Shown piece by piece: positions 47,402-59,926 of a stretch of 64,000 nucleotides of DNA; positions within the stretch are counted from its first letter, which is position 1; each line of letters opens with the position of its first letter. Below the pieces are notes generated by a model. The model did not search any database and was not told the DNA's origin. It saw nothing but the letters and a program-made list of their open reading frames with translations. This DNA comes from Eleginops maclovinus. Taxonomy: Eukaryota; Chordata; Actinopteri; Perciformes; Eleginopidae. Both the position numbers and the translations under genes were made by a program. The stretch lies in the NCBI RefSeq assembly GCF_036324505.1, contig NC_086350.1:27448257-27512256 (forward strand), written 5' to 3'.

Positions 47402-48372
47402 TTTTAAATTAAACGATAACTTGGATTTAATTCCCTATAAACATGTTGTGTAGCCCTCTTGACAGTTTGGTAATTTTTTGTCAAAACAATGTGTTATTTT
47501 GCTTACATTTTATATTTTTACAAACCTTTTATAATTGATTTTTAAGCCTGATTTTTTTTGTAAAGGTGTAGTTTATTGCCAATGTAAACTATGGCGCATG
47601 GTTATACGGAGGGTGAGGTGGGGATCAATGCTGATCTACCATTACTGTAACAGAGCAAACAACGAGGCAATATGTGATTATCTTCCAGTTGACCTTCTCT
47701 TATTAGAGAAGCTCACCAACCCCTTTTTAAAATGTTTTTTATTTAGTAGAGGACTCTAAACATGGAAAAAACAAAAACATATAGGAGATGAAATTCCCAG
47801 CTCAATACAATAATCAGATAAAAAAAAACGGAAGAAAAGAAAATACAGTCAGTAGGATCGCTTCAACATTTCATAAAAAATTGATTGACAGCCCAATACA
47901 ACCAAAAACACACACATAACTCATCAAGCATATGTATTGTTCCTTTTAATCCCACTCTTTGTTAGAGCTGTTTGGTTCCCATTTCATGGTCTGTTGAGCC
48001 ACAATTTTCAATCTACTCTTCAAACACCTTAAATTCAGATTCCTCCATGATTGAGTTTAAAAAATATTAACCAGAAGAATAGTTGTATTTATTTTCTGTG
48101 TAATGTCTTCATCTAGAAGCCGAAATAAAATATTGAAAGGTGTAAATGTAAAATCAATTTAGCTTTCTATTTTAAGCATGGAGCAAGAGGAATGTTCTTC
48201 AGAAATATTGCAATTCATAGTTGTCATGACAATATTTATTCCGCTGATTCTTCTCCCATGGTAAACATAGATTTATGGAGCAAACTTTGGAAATGACAGT
48301 GTACCGACCTGACAAGTGCTGCAATTCTGGATACTGATTTGTATACCAGCGCCAGTTCTCTCTATTCCTGCA
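47402..48372. other. Intron, no recognised feature
   Basis: AT-rich. 48500-49020 and 49960-50850 are also unassigned apart from the poly-A run. Confidence 0.45.
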
Positions 48373-48499
<127 letters not shown>

Positions 48500-49038
48500 G
48501 AGAGTATAATCCTTTCTAGCGGCCAGGCTCTTTCCCTGCATGCTTTCAAAGCAAACAGAACAACAGGAGGACTGAAGCGCTGGCCCAACGCCCAGGCAGG
48601 AGCTCATACTCCAGCTAAATTCTGAGATAATACATGCATCCCCTCAGATATACCTTAACACTCTCTATAAAGGATTTACAACACGGGGTTACAGTATAAT
48701 CTGCTATTCTGCAAGCATAACAATCTATTTCTGAGCGTGTGGGTGTGCAGAGCGAGTTAGAGAATGACAAAAAAGGCAGACAGTGAGGAAAAGGAGAAAG
48801 AGAAGATTCAGTGAGGACATACAACTGGGAAGGTGAAGAGATGAAGGCAGAGGGAGATAAAGAGGGAAATATGAAGAGAAAGTGAAGAAGATGAGGAGAG
48901 AGATAACAGCTCTCCATATCCTCTTGAGTCACCCTTTCCAAAAGTCTTTGTTTTGATGGTTATCTTCTCTCTCAATGAAAAGCGTTCTCATGAGCTGCTA
49001 TTATCAAGAAAACACTTCTGCATCTCTGTGGCATTCAG

Positions 49039-49944
49039 CAGAGGTGGGAAGTAGTGGAGTACAAATACTTAGTTACTGTACTTAATTTCATTTTTCTGGT
49101 ATCAGTACTTTGCTTTACTTACTACTTATTTTTCTTATTACTTCTTACTTTTACTTCTCACATTTTTAACACAAATACCTGTACCTTCTACCTCTTACAT
49201 TTTCTAAACAGGCTGATTACTTTAGTTTGAATCTGCGTTTGGTGGCGTGATCATTATTATTTAGAGTCATTGTGTTCCTATTTATTTTAACATGATCCGT
49301 GTATCCATCATTTCCTGGTCTTCTCTAAAGAAGAGGAACCAATGAGAACTCAAGTCTATTCCCATCATCCTCTGAACCGGAAGCAACTGCAGCGCCTTAT
49401 TAGCCCAAACTGTGCCAGTACCAGAACCCCAGCTAGCAGAATAACGGCGGACGTAAGGGCAGAAGCGGAAGAGGCAGAGAAGGGGGATGAACTTAGTGAA
49501 AATACAGAGAGCAGCAGAGATATTCATCTCCCTCACCCATGGCCATACATGAGGGAGATGTTTGCTATTTTATCGCCACACAAAACCATTCATGGCGAAT
49601 GCGATGCAAAATTCTGTCGACCCAAAACCCAGGAACTTTTGCCTTTTATCCCCACTTTGGTTTTCTTTGCTTGTGTTCTAAATGGTGGTTGTTCACCGTT
49701 GAAACATTCATTAGCTAACAATGACATTATTAAAATATGAAATTGAAGATATTTGATGTTCTATTGATAGAAAGTGAGGTCCATTCCATACTTTTTACTA
49801 GAGTATATTTCTAAGCCAATACTTCTTTACTTTCACTTGAGTAAAGACGTTTAGTCAGTACTTCTACTTTTACCAGAGTATTTTTAAACACGAGTATCTG
49901 TACTTTTACTTGAGTAAAGGATGTGTGAGACTTTGCCATCTCTG
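49039..49944 (+). mobile_element. hAT-type element with transposase first exon only
   Basis: Begins CAGAGGTGGGAAGTAG and ends GCCATCTCTG (reverse CAGAGATGGC). TGGCATTCAG lies directly on both sides (49029-49038 and 49945-49954), consistent with a hAT 8-bp TSD plus two extra matching bases. Both flanks are rich in TACTTTTACTTGAGTA-type subterminal repeats, as in many fish hAT MITEs. The middle keeps a fragment of transposase. Confidence 0.75.
49342..49740 (+). pseudogene. hAT transposase N-terminal fragment
   Basis: 132-codon frame. The recognisable part is HPWPYMREMFAIL, then GECDAKFCRPKTQELLPF. In hAT-derived proteins this is the start of a BED-type finger (P.WPYL.EMF followed by C..C). Here the second half of the finger and all of the catalytic domain are missing, and the frame runs into unrelated sequence. 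The upstream part, MRTQVYSHHPLNRKQLQRLI, has no recognisable domain. Confidence 0.5.
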
Positions 49945-50157
49945 TGGCATTCAGCAGCTGCAATTTGTGTGTTGGCATCCAGTGTCAATAACTTTTAAAC
50001 AGCTGATCTGCTCCCCCAGATAAAACACAGCTCAATTATATCCCTCATTGTATCTATCTGTCTACCTGCAAAACAAATTTTGCCAGCGGACTTGTGTTTT
50101 TACAAGTTTTAATGAGAAATCTAGAGATAAATAATGTAGAAGACACCCGTTTTGATA

Positions 50158-50177
50158 AAAAAAAAAAAAAAAAAAAG
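50158..50177 (+). repeat. Poly-A run of about 20
   Basis: May be a retroposon tail, but no element was recognised beside it. Confidence 0.8.
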
Positions 50178-50849
50178 ATGGCAGGAGACGATACACAATA
50201 AATATGCCCAATATTACACGTGTATGAAGCTTCATAAAAACTAATTTTCCCACAATAGGAGACCAGATATACAGAGCTCTTCTGCAGAAACTGGGAGAAA
50301 AACGACACCTCTGATAATATGAGGAGCCTGTGTTTTGCATGAGAGATGGAAATGGAACAAACTGTTTTCTGAATATAACCTTGGGATGAACTCATGCAAT
50401 GCTTTAGTGTGAGTTAAAGCAAAGCCATTGAGACATTTGTGCAGAAATGATTCTGTCAAAATACTCAATCATTGATATACAGAAGGCTTTTTGCACTGCA
50501 GGCTGCTACTTTGGCAAAAAAAACAAAGAATATTGACTTTTGCCTGATGTTATACTCAAAACTACACGGTTTGAAAAACTGAAAGTAATGATGTGTTTGT
50601 GTTTGACAAGGCTTTATTACATGTCAGGCTCTGACTCTGAAGACCCTTTTGGGGCCAGTGTTTGCCAAAGAAAATAAATGTCTCTGGCTGATTTTCTTTC
50701 TGACCACCTTGTTCCCTTTTCAACTTTTCAGAAACATCCCATCTGAATAGATGAACAGGGGTAAATACGTCCAGCCTCCAGTATATCCCACGTTGGACCA
50801 ATACAAAAGTGCAAAAAAGTGTCACAAGTCACAACAGCTTTGTAGTGTA

Positions 50850-51060
50850 TCTTCCTCCAAATGGGTTCAATGCTGTTCAATGGCTGCAGCAGGGAACTGA
50901 TGGGCAGCAGTGTGTGAGGCTCTGGCCCGCTGTCACTGCAAAGGGAACTTTAAGCAGAGCCACCAAGGAAGGCCCTGCAACGGGTCGTAAAAACGCCTCA
51001 ACACATCACTGGCATCCCACTACCTGCCAACCTTGGAGTTCCGGTTTCCTATATTTGTTT
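50850..51060 (+). mobile_element. LINE fragment (Rex1-like), weak
   Basis: GGAACTTTAAGCAGAGCCAC and AACGCCTCAACACATCACTG resemble the ..RALQRVVK.AQHITG region of fish Rex1-type LINEs, in broken frames. Ends are not defined. Confidence 0.4.
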
Positions 51061-51360
51061 TCAGCTTCACAGTAGCATGTAGCTAATAGGATATTGTGTT
51101 TGTCAGTATATAGACTCATCGACAATACAATATCCACTATCATTATCATCATGTGTTTAATTATGTAATTTTCCCAACAAACATCAGAAGAATTGTGTAA
51201 CAAATTAAAATGAGAGATGTGTTATGGCTACGCCATAGGAGAGCGACAGAAGAAGAGAGCAAAGAGGATGCGCCAAGGACCCGTCCCCGTCGCTGCCAAC
51301 CAATGGGAGAAGACTTTACACCAAAACAGAGATGTTAAAATGTTTTGTAGCGAGAGATCG

Positions 51361-51530
51361 GGGCTTCTTCCTGTAAATCTGTAGACAGATAATTACTCGA
51401 AAGTTGACAGTTGACCAGTGAAACAGGAGAAGACCTCGGCCGAGTGTCCTTTGTAGACTTATTATATCATTGTATTAATTAATGCTGTTAAACTTGACGA
51501 GAAGCATCTTGGAGTCTTTTCGCCTATTCC
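51361..51530 (+). repeat. Dispersed repeat, copy 2 (same as 18372-18545)
   Basis: About 170 bp in the same orientation as the 18.4-kb copy, with roughly a dozen differences. Upstream sequence (51218 TGTTATGGCTACGCCATAGG) is not shared. Confidence 0.6.
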
Positions 51531-51689
51531 TATGTAAGATTTAAAAAACCCTACATTAGATATTTGCATTAACTAACAGTTGAAAAGGTGTACCTAAGGA
51601 AGTGGCCAGTGAGTGTTTATGCCTAAACCTGCACCTCATAGATATGTTTCTAAATCTGCACCTTAAACAAAGATATTTATTCATTTATA

Positions 51690-51837
51690 CATTATGTACT
51701 ACTGAAGCATTCTTCTGCTATGTGAATTCATTGAAAACTCATGCATTTTAATATTGTTTTCCCTTTGTGGTTGGATGCAAACTGCATGTTGTTGTACTCG
51801 GTGCAATTACAATAAAGTTAATCTAATCTAATCTAGG
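51690..51837 (+). repeat. LINE 3' tail with (TCTAA)n
   Basis: GGTGCAATTACAATAAAGTT followed by AATCTAATCTAATCTA at 51820-51836: the end of an L2/Rex-type LINE with its short-repeat tail. Nothing coding. Confidence 0.55.
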
Positions 51838-51839
51838 GA

Positions 51840-52795
51840 GAGCCGCCAACAGCTGGAGAGAGCATCTGATTTGGGTCAGAAATGCCCTGGCTGCTCGGTT
51901 AGCAGCGGCAGCGTTGAGCTCTCTTCCCGTAGAGACGCCGTCTGTTTCCGGCCTTGCTGCTCGTGTTTTGCTGCAGAAAGCAAATGTCAACAGGTGTTCA
52001 AACAATATCTCTCTACAGTAGGGGGGGCGGCGTATGCTGAATTATTATTTTCCAAAAGGGGTCTTTGACAGACCATCACCGCTGACGGTCACTGCACTGT
52101 GAGGCGCTAAGGTTAAATGCCATCCTCAGACTGTTAATACCTGACTCCAGAGGGCTGACATTCAAGCTCACATGGAGAGAGTGACCCGCTTGCACAGAAG
52201 CTTTTTATGAGCCGGAGAAACACACCCTACTGCCAATGATCAAAACATTTGAAGACACAACAGGACACTTGAAGCCTTAGGCAGATTTTTATATTCATTT
52301 CATCATATACGGCTTATGGTCCGAGGTCAAACCAATTCTCAGGGTAATATTCAGTGTGCCCTGATTCTTTGCCTGGAGCCAGCTACATAACATGTACATC
52401 TACTTTGTTTCACAAATCTGCATCCTTGCTGTTGTAATACCGTATATTTCCCTGTTGCAGGACAGCTAAAAGAATTCTGATTCTGATAAGCTTCACTATG
52501 AACTAATGAAGTTGATTTGTTAACCACGTTCAGGAGCATGGCCACACCTCAACGCCATCTCTTATCACGGCTAAGTCTATTTATATCCGACCAAACATCC
52601 GGTCATTGCTCGTCTCTCTTCTCTCAACCCCCCGTCCCTCTCGATTCTACTCATACAGTTCCCCTTTTACCTCATCCTCAGCCAAACTCCTTCATCCCTC
52701 CACCCATCGAGCCCGTTTAACGATACACCCCTATATCCACTCATCCCAAACATCCTGTCATCCAGACATCCCTCCCTTTCCTTATCCCTTCATCC
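51840..52795. other. Intron, no recognised feature
   Basis: No recognised element. 52911-53735 is also unassigned. Confidence 0.4.
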
Positions 52796-52796
52796 A

Positions 52797-52910
52797 AACA
52801 TCCCTCCCCTCCCTTATCCAGACATCCCTTCATCCCGTCATCCCTTCATCCCTTCATCCCTTCATCCCTTCATCCCCCCTTCCCTTATCCCCCCTTCTCT
52901 TATCCCTACA
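52797..52910 (+). repeat. Imperfect (CATCCCTT)n tract
   Basis: CATCCCTTCATCCCTTCATC repeats with CCCC and TTATCC variants. Flanking sequence 52620-52797 is also rich in CATCC words. Confidence 0.8.
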
Positions 52911-53739
52911 TCCACTATCATCTGCCTGTCTCCATTCATATTTAACTAATTCTAGGAATTGCCTGGGTGCTACAATCAGCCCGAGCCAAATCATACCGGA
53001 GACAGAACCCCCACTCTGAGTCTCCCTCTGCACGGACCACAGCACGTCCTCCAAGACCAGACCAACAGACGCCATTGGTCATAATCACATCATCACCACC
53101 CCCCTTCCATATCAATCCATTGTCACTTCTTTCAATCAACCTACAAACATCACAGCACTGTGGCGTGGTCCCTGCTAGTGAGTTACTCTTTAACTGATGC
53201 ACACATAAGGAGTGAAAGCAGCCCTTGCAAACACTTGCTGCACATTTTGGTAGTTATTATTGCATGTTAAGCTTCCATGCAGTGTTTTTTCACTGGGAAG
53301 CAGCCTTCTCATTAGCAGGGAAAGTCTACTTTAAAAGTTGGGGATCTCGATAGCTCCCGTTACCGTTTTGACTAAGATGCTGTTAAGATGTGCCCTGAGA
53401 GAGATGTAAAACGCACATCTTCAAAATAAAGTAAATCTTTGTGAGGCACTGTTGATGATTATTCCTCTGTGAAATGTGTATAACTAAGCCGGTGTACTAC
53501 GGTGCTAAACACCAACAAATTATGGGCCAGGAGGGAACTATAAAGCTGATGGAGCCATTTGTGTTTTGACAGAACTGCTAACACCTTTATTACCAATCCG
53601 TAATTACCAAAAGTGATAAAAAGAAGTAACAAACCAAGCAGAAGAGCTATAGGGCTCCAAGATGTACTGCTGCTAATCCAACTAAAGACAATTTAATTAA
53701 GGAGAATGGGCGAGGGGAAGATATAAAGATGGCTCAGAG

Positions 53740-54550
53740 ATAACAACTTAGATCGAGAAAGAGCACAAGGCCAGATAATGTACTCCCGTTGTTAAAGAGC
53801 ACAGACAGCGGTGCCGTTTTAAATATCCGCAACCTTGGAGTCATTTTTGACAACATACTCCCCTTTGAAAACCATATCAAGCACATCACCAAAACTGCCT
53901 TCTTCCATCTGAACAATATATCCTGTCTCCACCCCTCTCCTTCGCTGCTGCCTGATCCATGTCATTTCGTCCTGACTAGACTACTGCAACATCATCCTCT
54001 ATGGTTCACCAGTCAAACCCCTCAATAAACTCTGCCGCCCGTCTCCCCACCCACACCCGCTCCCGTGAACACATCAACCCTGTCCTGCAGAACCTCCACT
54101 GGCTCCCCGTCCCACAACCTATCCTTTTCAAGACCATTTCCTCACCCACAAAGCCCTGCATCACAAGGCTCCCTCCTACCTCCCAGACCTGCTCCAACAC
54201 CACACTCCTTCCCGCAGCCTCTGCCCATCAGACGCAAATCTCCTCTTACTTCCACATAGGACCAAGTTCCGGACCTGGGGGGACAGAACCTTCTCCGTCG
54301 CTGCCCCCTCCCTCTGGAACTCACTCCCCAAACACATCCGTGACCGCCCTGATCTCACCATGTTTAAATCACAAATCAAAACTTCAAAACTGCTTTTAAT
54401 CTGTAATTAATGTTGTGTTTTATATATTTATATGTGTTGTTTTAATTATGTTTTCATGAATTGTTGCTCTGTATAAGCTCTTTAAATGAAATGGATTATT
54501 ATTATTGTTGTTATAAATACTAAGCCTGTAATGAACTTTAAAATAAAATA
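53740..54550 (+). mobile_element. LINE 3' end (L2/CR1-like)
   Basis: Readable pieces include NIRNLGVIFDNILPFENHIK, LTRL.YCNIILYGSPVKPL, NPVLQNLHWLPVPQPILFKT and SLWNSLPKHIRDRPDLTMFK, the end of a LINE reverse-transcriptase ORF, spread over several frames. The 3' part ATGAAATGGATTATTATTAT is a typical tail. Dead and 5'-truncated. Confidence 0.75.
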
Positions 54551-54919
54551 AAATGTGAGTTATATGTTTGGAAAGCAAACTGCCAGACAGCTGTGAAACA
54601 TGTAACCATGGTCACTGTGTGTTATTAATAAGTATATAGCTTGCTTTACAGTAAAAGAGCAAGTAGAAGTATAACCTTATAGACTTATATCATCTAAGTT
54701 ATGAGCTCTGTGCCACTGCTCATGTGCAAAAACAACAACATTTTCATTATTTTATTTAACCTGTGTTCTTACCCTGAGAGGAAAAACACCAACATCTCGA
54801 GTTGTGCTAATTTCATATCCATGACCTTCATTAATACCTACTTATTGAACATTAAAAATACAAAGAGAATCTTACTCTACCTCTAATTTCACTGGTGTCA
54901 GGAGAGGAGAGGATCCAGG

Positions 54920-55560
54920 CCCCATCTCTAGATGGGTCTCTGGACTGAAAGATATCTAAAGGGATTTTTAAAGGTAGCCAATATAGAGGAACAGCTGACC
55001 GCATTTCTACCATGCCTTCATACCAAAGTATGACAATCTGTTCTGTCTGCTGCCGTCTGGCAGACAGTACCGCATCATCCGGACCAAGACTACCAGACTC
55101 AGAGACAGTTTTATACCACAGGCTATAAGACTGCTGAACTCCTGAGCTCTGTGAATGTCTACTCACATCTTTTTATAGTACACACATACATATATATATA
55201 TATATATATTATACACATCTGCCATACATATCTGTTTATAATACACATATCTATATATTGTACATATCTGCCATATACATCTGCTATACATAATATATGC
55301 ATCTGTCCATACCTCCTCATTCAACAGTGTAAAGTGTTTAAATACTTTCAATGTATTCCACATATGTATATATTTCACATCCTCAAATCTTTATTGTTGT
55401 TATTGTAAATATTCTTCTCTCTTTTTGCACTATTTTATTTATCTTATCTGCACCATGTATGTTGAGTTGTTGGAGGAGCACGCGACATAAGATTTTCATT
55501 GCCAACATATACGTTGTATATGCTGTGCATATGACCAATAAAACCTTGAAACTTTGAAAA
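54920..55560 (+). mobile_element. LINE 3' end (Rex1-like)
   Basis: CLLPSGRQYRIIRTKTTRLR followed by DSFIPQAIRLLNS is readable at about 55045-55145, then a TGA. The 3' UTR ends ATAAGATTTTCATTGCC and ATGACCAATAAAACCTTGAA. An AT-rich (TA)n stretch at 55185-55210 lies in the UTR. Confidence 0.7.
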
Positions 55561-55714
55561 GTGTATCTGACCTCCGTAGAGTGGTGCAGAGATGACCTAC
55601 TTTTAAATTCTGAATAAGAGGTTTCCAGGCCTTTGCCCCAAGGAGAGCAGATTAGGGATGAGATCCCTGCAGTAACTGTAGATGTAACTGTAGTCAAGGT
55701 TGCTGTAAATTGTT

Positions 55715-56050
55715 TAAAGGTCCAAATTAGTGTTCTAGTGGTAAACACTGAAGAAAGAACAAGATATTTGCTGTATCAGAAACAATGCGCCACATGTTCT
55801 GGAAGTATTATGGTCTGTGTTTACATTAGCAAGCATTGCTAACACTCAGAGCTAACGCTGTGCTGGAGAGACTATATGTAATATAAAGGTCCTGTCCTTG
55901 TGGTAAACCGAGAGAGAAACGTTTGAGCTCCAGACTGTTTCAGAAATAATGCTGGATGTGGTTTGGAACATAATATGGCGTTTAATCACGGCAGCGTTTA
56001 GCTGAGTTTCTCCCGGTACAAAACTCTCTTCAGAGGAGAGATCATGACGC
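55715..56050 (+). repeat. Dispersed repeat (inverse of 23440-23710)
   Basis: TGTTCTAGTGGTAAACACTG, ATGGTCTGTGTTTACATTAG and GAAATAATGCTGGATGTGGT mirror the 23.5-kb copy. TATGGCGTTTAATCAC then AGAGGAGAGATCATGAC are shared too, with an extra stretch between them here. Sits just 5' of the large LINE. Confidence 0.6.
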
Positions 56051-56350
56051 CGTGGCCAGCAGCAGCTGTCCTTGAGGCTGTACAGTGTATACGCTTTTCT
56101 GCTTGCTCCTGCTTTTGCTTACTTTTTTTATGCTGATTTTCCTAATTTTCTTTTCTGAAAACTTCGAGCAGCGGCTCCTGGACATTAAGTTATCACTGGG
56201 ACAGTTATTCTTCGTAAATAGACGGAGAGCTTTGGCCATATTTCAATAGTTTTACAACGACCTCAGTCTGATAGTAGCGTGGCCTAACAACAGCTAAAGC
56301 CTAGACTGCTGGTACTGCGTGCTACTTAGTTTAAGCTAGTTAGCAGCAAA

Positions 56351-57997
56351 ATGCCTCCCCTCTCTTCAGATGACTTCCAAAAACTTCTACAGAAGATCAC
56401 CGTGTTGGAAATAAAAATTCAACGGTTGTAAGTTATCGTGGCAGTGAATGGACTATGTGGGAATGGGGACTCTACCGTTTTTTCAAAAGAATCGACAAGG
56501 GCATTTATTTATTTTATTTAACCTTTATTTAACCAGGTAAAAGACCCATTGAAATCATGATCTCATTTTCAAGGGTGACCTGGCCAAGGAGGCAGCAGCA
56601 CACGTCATCAACATACAAGATACAAATACATTACAATAAATAGGGCCACAAGTGAATAAAATAACAACAAAGTGCAAGAGCAAAGGAATCGATCATAGGA
56701 AATAATTACTAGCAGAGGCACCGTCCACATTTAGGAACCCGCGGAAGACATTAAAAGATACAAGTTCAGACATTTTTAGTTCGGCCTGAAAATTGTTCCA
56801 AGTTGATGGGGCAGCAAAACTGAACGCTTTTTTCCCCAATTCCGTCCGAGCTCGTGGGATATACAATCAGTAACTATCGTTGGACCGTAAGGCATACCGG
56901 GTTTCTGCTCCTCGGAGGAACTCACAGCTAGTTAACAGCTACAAGGATTCCAAGGAACAGGAGGGCTTTGTGCTGGGTGAAAAATCTGCAAGTGTTAGTC
57001 CTCCCTGGAACTCTCTGGGTGCAAAGCCCAAGAGTAAATCATCTCCATGGGATTTGGGAGGACGAATAACCGGCAGAGCCCAGCGCTCTGAAGTCTGTGA
57101 TGCGACCGGCTGGCCTGCATTGATATCACCCAGAGCACTTCCTCAACCCCAGTTCATAATAGGAAACAGCCGTGGACAGCTGCTAAAGGGAGGACTACAA
57201 ACAATCCTCCTAAACAACCAAGTGTGCCACTACAGATATGCTCCACTGACACAGAACCGAAGATGTTCATCAGTGGCCCTTTACCGCAAGTCAGAAGAGG
57301 AGTGGAGAGATTCAGCAGATTGTTTGCACTGAACATGTGGCTCTCAACTGCCTGTACTGAACATTCTGTCCATTTTATTGAGAATTTTCACTTTTTCTGG
57401 GACCGCAAACATCTTTTTAGGGCTGATGGACTTTTTCTGAACAAGTCAGGAGTAAAATTATTTATTTCCAACATATTCAACTGCCTGCGTCATCAATCTG
57501 CTCCCTATGCCAAGGACAAGCAACAAAAGGAATCAAAACAGGATAAAGACACAACACAGTGCATAGAAAGCCTTGAAGACCTATCACTGCACCTGCCTGA
57601 GGAGAGTCGTGATTATGGGAGACCTATGAGACAAAAGGAGGGGTCTCGACTTACACCCATCCCCCTTATCAACACCTTTGAGGATACTCTCCCTTCAACA
57701 CCCCAACTGCCATCCAGCTCTCTTGGCCCAGACTCCCCCTACCAGCAGTTCACTGACTGCATGCTCTCCTGCCTGAAGGAGGTTCAGGAAATTCGCAAGC
57801 AGACCCCCGTCCCTCAACGGCGCCTACTACAATCACCGAAGCAGACACGTGCACCAGCTCCCCCGTATTCATCACCATGCCTGCCACAATCATCCAAACC
57901 AAAATGTGCACCACCTCCTCCCCCTTCGAGACCGAATCAGCTGTCTCTGGAGCCTGATAAGGATGTGTGTGTAGAAAAGACAACAAGCTCTAACTGA
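56351..57997 (+). pseudogene. LINE ORF1 with esterase-like domain
   Basis: Begins MPPLSSDDFQKLLQKITVLE at 56351, a short coiled-coil-like start. It is cut by the inserted LINE tail and resumes around 56880. The frame moves once near 57300. The C-terminal part MFISGPLPQVRRGVERFSRL then VHFIENFHFFWDRKHLFRAD resembles the SGNH/GDSL-esterase domain found in ORF1 of fish CR1/L2 LINEs. Such proteins usually have DG.HPN near here. This copy reads ADGLFLNKSG, so the catalytic His is replaced by Phe. The tail is proline-rich (APAPPYSSP, CAPPPPPSRP). Confidence 0.65.
56497..56870 (-). mobile_element. LINE 3'-end fragment, reverse, inside ORF1 of the larger LINE
   Basis: The + strand begins TTTATTTATTTTATTTAACC, with TTTAACCAGGTAAAAGACCC close by: the reversed tail of a common fish LINE. 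The minus strand encodes a C-terminal peptide in which AFSFAAPSTWNNFQAELKMS is readable. Only about 370 bp remain, the usual 5'-truncated insertion. Confidence 0.65.
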
Positions 57998-58205
57998 TTT
58001 GTGCTGGGTCCAGTCTCAAGGGCGTATGGCACTCTCAAATCTTTCCAGGACAAGCGGGGACCCTACCTGCCAATAGCTTTGCCGATATCTGTGTTATAGA
58101 TTAAGAATGGTGAATCGCATGCTGCAGGACTTCTGCCCTGTGCACCGGGTGTCTGCAGGATCGGTAAATTAAATCCATTCTTCAGTGTTCTTGGGAGGCC
58201 GTCCT

Positions 58206-58420
58206 TTATATTTGTGACTTTGTTATACTTGCTGCTACTCCGGTTAACTTCCAGAAACTGACTATGGCTCGCTCAACCTCTCTCTCACGCTTACACATGC
58301 CCTTAGTCTGCATTGTGCTACCATTACAGTTTACATAGTAAAACATCGGCATCGGCAAAAATGTTATTCTTAACATCAGTATCGGCATCGGCCGACAGTT
58401 TCGCAATCGGTGCATCCCTA
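58206..58420 (-). mobile_element. hAT (Charlie-like) terminal fragment inside the LINE
   Basis: Ends ATCGGTGCATCCCTA, reverse TAGGGATGCACCGAT, a common hAT terminus. It is preceded by CGGCATCGG repeats on the subterminal side. It separates LINE ORF1 (ends about 57997) from ORF2 (readable from about 58520). The opposite terminus is not found. Confidence 0.5.
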
Positions 58421-59065
58421 ACAGAAAGCGCTCAACTGTTAGTCTGAATTTATCAAATTTAGCTGCGATTCCACATCAGCCACAGCTTGTCACACAAAAT
58501 CAGACTGATAGTGTATTCAACAAGCTGAAACTAGCTTTATTAAATGTCAGGTTGTTAGCAGGAAAGACATTTCTAATCAATAATTTTATCACCAAGCACA
58601 ATCTGGATTTAATGTTTTTTAACTTAAACTTGGATAGTTTAATGATTCCCTTCAATGCAAGCAGACTTCTTATTGTTCTTATCGAATCAACCCCTCCCAA
58701 CTTTAGTTTTATGAGACAGGCTAGAATGCATAAGAAAGGGGGTGGAGTTGCTGTTTTGTTTAATGATTCCCTTCAATGCAAGGTGACCTCTTATGGAACC
58801 TTCCCATCTTTTGAATATGTGGCCCTTCAGCTGAAATGCTCTTCTCGAGCTATGTTCCTAAACATCTATAGACCCCCCCCAAATACTGTGCAAGCTTTGT
58901 TGATGACTTTGCTGAACTGCTGTCTATAATGTGTTTTGACTTTGACTGTGTAGTCATTGTTGGTGATTTTAACATCCATGTTGACAAGCCCGAGGACAGA
59001 GGGGCTAAAGAACTGTTCTGTGTTCTTGATAACTATGGACTGACTCAGCATGTAATGGTTCCAAC

Positions 59066-59926
59066 CAGTGGCGGTGCGTCAATAGTGGGCGCTTGGGCGC
59101 CGCCCACCCTGACTTTTTGAGTTAAAAAACGTTATATATACAACATAATTGAAATAAGAAATGTACCGTGTTTATGGGTTAAATGTGTATGGGAGACCAC
59201 TGTCAAGAACCGCTAAAATGTGTCCGGACATAATATATTGCCATTCGCCTTTTCTGAGAATAGGCAGGTCGGCTACCGTCCGTGGGCGCCGATAACATGG
59301 GAGTCTATAGGAGAGCTTATACTTTTCTCAGTCATTTTAGCAAGGATAGCTTTTCATTGGGGGATGAAACTTAGATCTGTGGGCGCAAATCTTTGCGCCC
59401 ACAGCCAATGGCATTGTTTCTTAGTTCAATGTGACATTCTTAGATACGTAGCTAGCTGAAACTTAGATTGAGTGAATATGGCGACATCGATGGCTGAGAA
59501 CTCCGTGCAAGCTCTACTTAAAACACCGTTTCATCGACTATCAGATGTCGAAAAGAAGAAATTGAAAGACTTGGGACCCGAGCGTCCGGATTTAAACATT
59601 CAACAGACGACCACTGATCGCGGGAGAACCTACACTCGGACTTTCTCCTCAAACTTGTATGCTAAGCGGAATTGGTTAGCTGGTTGTACAGTGAGCAATG
59701 CCTTTTTTTGTTTCCCTTGTCTGTTATTTCAAAGTCCTGGGACTGAAACACTTTGGACTACAACCGGGATGAAGGATCTAAAGCACTTCACACAAAAATG
59801 TAAGAAGCACGAATGTGGCCGCAGCCACCTAACCAACTGTCTTAAGCTAAACCTCTAAAAAAGTGCTATTTAAACCGTGCCGCCCAACTGCGCCCCCCCC
59901 AAAAAAATGTTCACCAGCCGCCACTG
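59066..59926 (+). mobile_element. hAT-type element (TTF-finger family) inserted into a LINE
   Basis: Begins CAGTGGCGGTGCG and ends CAGCCGCCACTG (reverse CAGTGGCGGCTGG). The perfect 8-bp duplication GTTCCAAC is at 59058-59065 and 59927-59934. It interrupts the endonuclease domain of a LINE: the LINE peptide breaks after TQHVMVPT and resumes as NKGHTLDLIIS right after the element. It keeps only the first part of a transposase gene. Confidence 0.92.
59478..59858 (+). pseudogene. TTF-type zinc-finger fragment of a hAT transposase
   Basis: 126 codons from the first ATG (MATSMAENSVQALLKTPFHR). The stretch TRTFSSNLYAKRNWLAGCTV followed by AFFCFPCLLFQ is the TTF-type finger seen in ZMYM1-like hAT proteins, with W, C and C..C in the usual places. 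GMKDLKHFTQKCKKHECGRSH continues the family pattern. The frame stops before the catalytic core, so the protein would be a DNA-binding stub. There is no visible splice donor near the end. Confidence 0.7.

Noticed and set aside
52606..53019. 137-codon Pro/Ser/His-rich frame
   Set aside because: Driven by CATCCCTT repeats. No domain.
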